64,000 nt of DNA, from positions 1 to 64,000 of the forward strand of contig CAZAGD010000231.1 in assembly GCA_964484485.1 (NCBI GenBank), written 5' to 3'. Made by a program: the position numbers and the translations under genes. The DNA comes from CAZAGD01 sp964484485. GTDB taxonomy: Bacteria > Desulfobacterota > SM23-61. Below the pieces are notes generated by a model. That model was not told the origin of the DNA and searched no databases. It saw only the letters and a list, made by a program, of their open reading frames with translations. Shown here in pieces: positions 60,924-64,000 of the stretch. Within the stretch, counting starts at the first letter, position 1. Each line of letters starts with the position of its first letter.

Positions 60924-61463
60924 TTATCCCACCGCCGTTTTACCAGCTTTGCGATGGATAATTTCTTCAGCATATTTAATCCCCTTACCCCCATATGGTT
61001 CGGGGGGGCGAAGACTGCGAATCTCCGCGGCCGTTAATCCTAATAGATGTTTATCTATTCCTCGCAACGTTAATTTGGTTTGTTTATCCACTTCCGCTTT
61101 AATTCCTTCCGGCAAAGGGAAACGAATAGGATGGGAATATCCTAAGCTGAAATTAAGCACATTCCCTTGAAGTTCAACGCGATAGCCCACCCCATTAATC
61201 TCCAAAACCCGTTCAAAACCTTGACTCACCCCTTTAATCATATTGGCAATCAAAGTTCGTGTAAGCCCCTGTAAGGCTTTTCCTCTTTTGGGGTTCGCAG
61301 GTTGATGGACGACAATCTGGTCTTTCTCTAAAGTTACCGCCACACCTTCGGGAATTTTTTGCGCAAGGCTCCCTTTGGGGCCGGAAATCTTTAAAATAGG
61401 AAGCTCCAGCTCCACTTTTATACCCTTGGGAACAGGTATTGGTTTTCTGCCTATACGTGACAT
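60924..61463 (-). CDS. rplF: 50S ribosomal protein L6
   Basis: 179 residues from ATG 61463, chosen because AAGGAG lies 8 nt upstream and MSRIGRKPIPVPKG is the standard start. Codons further upstream run into rpsH. KISGPKGSLAQKI, GVGYRVELQGNVLNFSLGYS and the end SLRPPEPYGGKGIKYAEEII are typical. L6 lies near the sarcin-ricin loop. Confidence 0.96.
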   Translation of the reverse strand: MSRIGRKPIPVPKGIKVELELPILKISGPKGSLAQKIPEGVAVTLEKDQIVVHQPANPKRGKALQGLTRTLIANMIKGVSQGFERVLEINGVGYRVELQGNVLNFSLGYSHPIRFPLPEGIKAEVDKQTKLTLRGIDKHLLGLTAAEIRSLRPPEPYGGKGIKYAEEIIHRKAGKTAVG

Positions 61464-61483
61464 ATCTTTCTCCTTAAAGCTCC

Positions 61484-61885
61484 TTACCACACCTCACAGA
61501 GTAATTCTCCACCCACATTTAACTTACGGGCCTCTTTATCTGTGAGCACCCCTTTGGAGGTAGAAAGAATTGCCGTACCCAATCCCCGGAGCACTTGGGG
61601 AATCTCCTCTTTTTTCACGTAGCACCTTAAGCCTGGTCGGCTAATCGTCTTTAACCCGGTAATCACCGGATTCTTCCGGTCTCCTTCGTACTTTAAATAT
61701 ATTCTTAAAATTCCTTGACGGCCATCTTTGATCAATTTGTAATTTTTAATATATCCCTCTTCTTTCAAAATCCGCGCAATCTGGGCTTTTAAATTGGAAG
61801 CGGGTACATCCACTTTCTCATGCTTCGCTTTATTCGCGTTTCTTATGCGGGTCAGCATATCAGCTAAGGGGTCTGTCATTACCAT
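61484..61885 (-). CDS. rpsH: 30S ribosomal protein S8
   Basis: 133 residues. Key primary binder of 16S rRNA and, in many bacteria, feedback repressor of this operon. MTDPLADMLTRIRNANKAKH and GLGTAILSTSKGVLTDKEAR then KLNVGGELLCEVW are conserved. The last residues overlap the non-used start region of rplF. Confidence 0.97.
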   Translation of the reverse strand: MVMTDPLADMLTRIRNANKAKHEKVDVPASNLKAQIARILKEEGYIKNYKLIKDGRQGILRIYLKYEGDRKNPVITGLKTISRPGLRCYVKKEEIPQVLRGLGTAILSTSKGVLTDKEARKLNVGGELLCEVW

Positions 61886-61909
61886 GCCTTTCCTCCCCGA
61901 TTAATTTCC

Positions 61910-62095
61910 CTACCAGCTTGATTTAATCACTCCCGGAATCTCTCCCCGGGAAGCTAAATTGCGGAGGCAAATCCGACACAGATCGAACTTGCGATAGTAC
62001 CCTCTGGCCCGGCCACATAAAGGGCAACGGTGGTGAGCGCGCACTCTAAATTTTGGCTTTTTCTTAGCTTTAACTATTAAGGCAGTTCTGGCCAC
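61910..62095 (-). CDS. rpsZ: 30S ribosomal protein S14, zinc type
   Basis: 61 residues from GTG 62095. The short C+ form with zinc ligands CPLC and CRIC (HHRCPLCGRARGYYRKFDLC then RICLRNLASRGEIPGVIKSS). It lies between rplE and rpsH. Confidence 0.97.
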   Translation of the reverse strand: MARTALIVKAKKKPKFRVRAHHRCPLCGRARGYYRKFDLCRICLRNLASRGEIPGVIKSSW

Positions 62096-62139
62096 TACTC
62101 ATCCTTTCTTTTTAAGCGTTGATCCTTCATCGATTTTTA

Positions 62140-62679
62140 TTAGCTCCTAAAGGGCATACCTAAAAGTTGCAGTAATTCTTTCCCTTCTTCGTCAGTTTTG
62201 GCCGTCGTCACAATGGAAACGTTCAAACCTTTTACTTTATCTATCTTATCAAAATTTATTTCTGGAAAGATGATCTGTTCGCGAATGCCTAAAGTATAAT
62301 TGCCTCGGCCATCAAAAGCCTTAGGCGAAACCCCCCGGAAATCCCTAACTCGCGGCAAAGCCACGTTTACCAACTTATCGAAGAATTCATACATGCGATT
62401 TCGGCGCAGAGTAACCATAACGCCAATAGGCATACCCTCGCGCAATTTGAAGGCCGCGATCGACCTCTTGGCCTTGGTGACCACGGCGCGCTGGCCCGCA
62501 ATAAGCGTCAATTCTTCTACGGCGGCATCCAAGATTTTAATATTTTGAATGGCCTCTCCCAAACCCATGTTTAGGGTGATTTTTTCCAGCCGGGGTACTT
62601 CCATCACATTGCGATAGCCAAATTTCTTCATCAATTGCGGGATAACTTCTTTAATATAAATTTCTTTTAGCCTAGTCAT
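62140..62679 (-). CDS. rplE: 50S ribosomal protein L5
   Basis: 179 residues from ATG 62679; an ATG at 62697 is also in frame but lacks a ribosome site, while AAGAGG lies 9 nt before 62679. Binds 5S rRNA. YRNVMEVPRLEKITLNMGLG, GQRAVVTKAKRSIAAFKLRE and DFRGVSPKAFDGRGNYTLGI are standard. Confidence 0.96.
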   Translation of the reverse strand: MTRLKEIYIKEVIPQLMKKFGYRNVMEVPRLEKITLNMGLGEAIQNIKILDAAVEELTLIAGQRAVVTKAKRSIAAFKLREGMPIGVMVTLRRNRMYEFFDKLVNVALPRVRDFRGVSPKAFDGRGNYTLGIREQIIFPEINFDKIDKVKGLNVSIVTTAKTDEEGKELLQLLGMPFRS

Positions 62680-62693
62680 GCTCGCTTGCCTCT

Positions 62694-63026
62694 TCATGTT
62701 CTTTCAATTATCTCCCCGCATTTTTTGCAAACTAAAACTTTTTTCCCATCTTCCAGTAGCTTCCTTCCCGTGCGTACGCCCTTATTACACTTTGGGCACA
62801 AAAGTAAAACGTTGGAAATATGGAGGGGGGCTTCTTTTTGAATAATGCCCCCTTGCCGGAGGCGTCCCGTTGGGCGCGTATGCCTTTTTATGAAATTAAC
62901 CTTCTCCACTACTACCCGGTTCTTTTTGGGCAGAACTTTAAGCACCTTTCCTGTCTTACCCTTTTCTTTCCCCGCGATGACCATAACCATATCGTTTTTG
63001 CGCACGTGAAAATTCATGAACTTCAT
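62694..63026 (-). CDS. rplX: 50S ribosomal protein L24
   Basis: 110 residues from ATG 63026 (GAGGT 9 nt upstream); codons further up overlap rplN. KOW domain MVIAGKEKGKTGKVLKVLP, then VVVEKVNFIKRHTRPTGR, and a C-terminal zinc ribbon CPKC...CKKC, the C+ form. Early assembly protein of the large subunit. Confidence 0.95.
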   Translation of the reverse strand: MKFMNFHVRKNDMVMVIAGKEKGKTGKVLKVLPKKNRVVVEKVNFIKRHTRPTGRLRQGGIIQKEAPLHISNVLLLCPKCNKGVRTGRKLLEDGKKVLVCKKCGEIIERT

Positions 63027-63052
63027 AATTGGTTTACCTCGTTCTTCTATCT

Positions 63053-63421
63053 TCACAGAACTTCCGGGGCTAAAGAGATTATCTTCATAAACTTTTTAGC
63101 TCGCAATTCTCTGGCGACTGGGCCAAAGATGCGGGTCCCGATAGGATCATTTTGGGGGTTAATTAATACGGCAGAATTATCATCAAATTTGATGTAACTG
63201 CCATCACTTCTTCTTACCTCTTTGACCGTGCGCACTACCACGGCGCGCAGAACATCTCCCTTTTTCACTTTCGAATTAGGGATGGCCTCTTTTACCGAGA
63301 CGACGATGATATCCCCCAAGCTGGCATATTTACGCTTGGTGCCCCCTAAAACTTTTATACAAGCCAGCTTTTTAGCTCCCGAATTATCCGCTGCTTCTAA
63401 AATAGTCTGCATTTGAATCAT
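63053..63421 (-). CDS. rplN: 50S ribosomal protein L14
   Basis: 122 residues from ATG 63421 with AAGGT 7 nt upstream; MIQMQTILEAADNSGAKKLA is the usual start. KYASLGDIIVVSVKEAIPN, VVVRTVKEVRRSDGSYIKFD and GTRIFGPVARELR are conserved. Located at the subunit interface. Confidence 0.97.
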   Translation of the reverse strand: MIQMQTILEAADNSGAKKLACIKVLGGTKRKYASLGDIIVVSVKEAIPNSKVKKGDVLRAVVVRTVKEVRRSDGSYIKFDDNSAVLINPQNDPIGTRIFGPVARELRAKKFMKIISLAPEVL

Positions 63422-63511
63422 AGCCAATACCTTGCTTCCACTTAATCAGGATTTCCGTCCAACGGAAAATCCTTACTGGTTACCATTAACCTCGTATCAT
63501 TTTTCCCTGCC

Positions 63512-63772
63512 TTACTGGGCTCTTTCTAAAATTTCTTTTACCCGCCAGCGTTTTTCTTTACTCAACGGTCTGGTTTCAATCAACAGTACTCGATCCCCCA
63601 CCCGGCATTCATTCTTTTCATCATGAGCTTTATAACGAGCGCGACGGCGGGTATATTTTTGGTATAAAGGATGCTTGACCAACCTTTGCACCAAGACCAC
63701 CACTGTCTTGTCCATGCGGTCGCTAACTACTGTACCTACCATTGTTTTGCGAATTCCTCTTTTTTTCTCCAT
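63512..63772 (-). CDS. rpsQ: 30S ribosomal protein S17
   Basis: 86 residues from ATG 63772, which has GAGGA 7 nt upstream; the in-frame TTG two codons earlier is less likely. RGIRKTMVGTVVSDRMDKTV, HPLYQKYTRRRARYKAHDE and CRVGDRVLLIETRPLSKEKR are diagnostic. It lies 10 bp after rpmC. Confidence 0.96.
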   Translation of the reverse strand: MEKKRGIRKTMVGTVVSDRMDKTVVVLVQRLVKHPLYQKYTRRRARYKAHDEKNECRVGDRVLLIETRPLSKEKRWRVKEILERAQ

Positions 63773-63782
63773 GCTCAATTCC

Positions 63783-63989
63783 TCAGCCAGCTTTTTTAAC
63801 AGCGAGCTCCCTTTCCCGTAAGATAGTTTTCACCCTAGCTAAATCCTTGCGGACTTGGGGTAATCGCTCTGTATTCTCTAATTGGCCAGTGGCGTGTTGA
63901 AATTTCAAGTTGAATAACTCAGCTGTTAAGTCTTGTTCTTTTTGGCGAAGTTCTTCCATGCTTAAATCTCTTAGTTCCCGCGCTTTCAC
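63783..63989 (-). CDS. rpmC: 50S ribosomal protein L29
   Basis: 68 residues from GTG 63989. Two-helix protein at the exit tunnel that binds trigger factor. KARELRDLSMEELRQKEQDL, FNLKFQHATGQLENTERLPQ and VRKDLARVKTILRERELAV are typical. Confidence 0.96.
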   Translation of the reverse strand: MKARELRDLSMEELRQKEQDLTAELFNLKFQHATGQLENTERLPQVRKDLARVKTILRERELAVKKAG

Positions 63990-63991
63990 CC

Positions 63992-64000
63992 TTATCCCTC
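63992..64000 (-). CDS. rplP: 3' end of rplP (edge fragment)
   Basis: Only the last codons (Glu-Gly-stop) are in the window, 2 bp before the rpmC start. rplP normally precedes rpmC; the identification rests on that order alone. Confidence 0.4.
   Translation of the reverse strand, partial: EG

Noticed and set aside
1..64000. tRNA, rRNA, CRISPR or prophage
   Set aside because: No T-arm or cloverleaf sequences, no regularly spaced repeats and no integrase or phage genes were found in the gaps.

Overview
The window reads as a chromosomal segment of an uncultured, anaerobic, diderm (Gram-negative-type) bacterium. The diderm call rests on an LptD outer-membrane assembly protein, a sigma-32-type (RpoH) factor and a DegP/HtrA-like protease. 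The anaerobic call rests on a desulforedoxin-like mini-protein, ADP-forming acyl-CoA synthetases and a tungsto/molybdopterin oxidoreductase. Zinc-type S4, S14 and L24, an archaeal-type phosphoglycerate mutase and a DUF1786 protein would suit a Desulfobacterota-like or other deep-branching lineage, but that placement is inference. No prophage, CRISPR array, transposase, rRNA or tRNA was seen.

Layout. (1) 0.06-7.9 kb, minus strand: a heat-shock cluster read as htrA > rpoH > hsp20 > clpB > dnaK, with terminators after hsp20 and dnaK. (2) 8-11.6 kb: an RraA-like protein, a small unknown, a DUF1614 membrane protein and a class I aminotransferase. (3) 11.5-19 kb, minus strand: an acyl-CoA energy cluster consisting of an XRE-cupin regulator, a CoA-transferase fused to GNAT, a fused ADP-forming acetyl-CoA synthetase, a Pta-N/DRTGG protein and glycerol kinase. 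(4) 19.4-22.4 kb, plus strand: a desulforedoxin-like peptide, rplM-rpsI behind a perfect consensus promoter, argC and a Cys-rich protein. (5) 22.4-25 kb: a racemase-like CaiB protein and a second acyl-CoA synthetase alpha subunit. (6) 25.3-29.2 kb: DUF1786, ligA, acyP and two small proteins. (7) 29.6-36.3 kb: an iron-type ABC importer (binding protein, fused permease, ATPase) with a second RraA-like gene, and facing it an unrecognised 437-residue protein. (8) 36.5-42 kb: mixed housekeeping genes (PP-loop ATPase, pcm, apgM, a tiny basic protein, an RlmI-like methyltransferase). (9) 42.4-51.9 kb: an Old-Yellow-Enzyme/molybdopterin pair, then lptD, folC, accD, an MBL protein, an ECF-type ATPase and a lone EF-Tu domain-2 protein. 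(10) 52.8-64 kb, minus strand: a second ECF-type ATPase and the end of the S10-spc-alpha ribosomal operon, from rplQ back to rpmC and the edge of rplP.

The most unusual material lies between and at the ends of genes. Several families of dispersed intergenic repeats are present: a 236-240 bp pair, an ~85 bp family ending in a TGATCGACGGTCA-type motif, and a 321 bp element with long inverted ends. Two genes (htrA and one ECF ATPase) have a good Shine-Dalgarno sequence placed exactly before an ATT or ATC codon and have no suitable ATG, which suggests near-cognate start codons. Three small genes (a desulforedoxin-like peptide, a 40-residue basic protein with its own promoter, and a 48-residue membrane peptide) are easy to miss.
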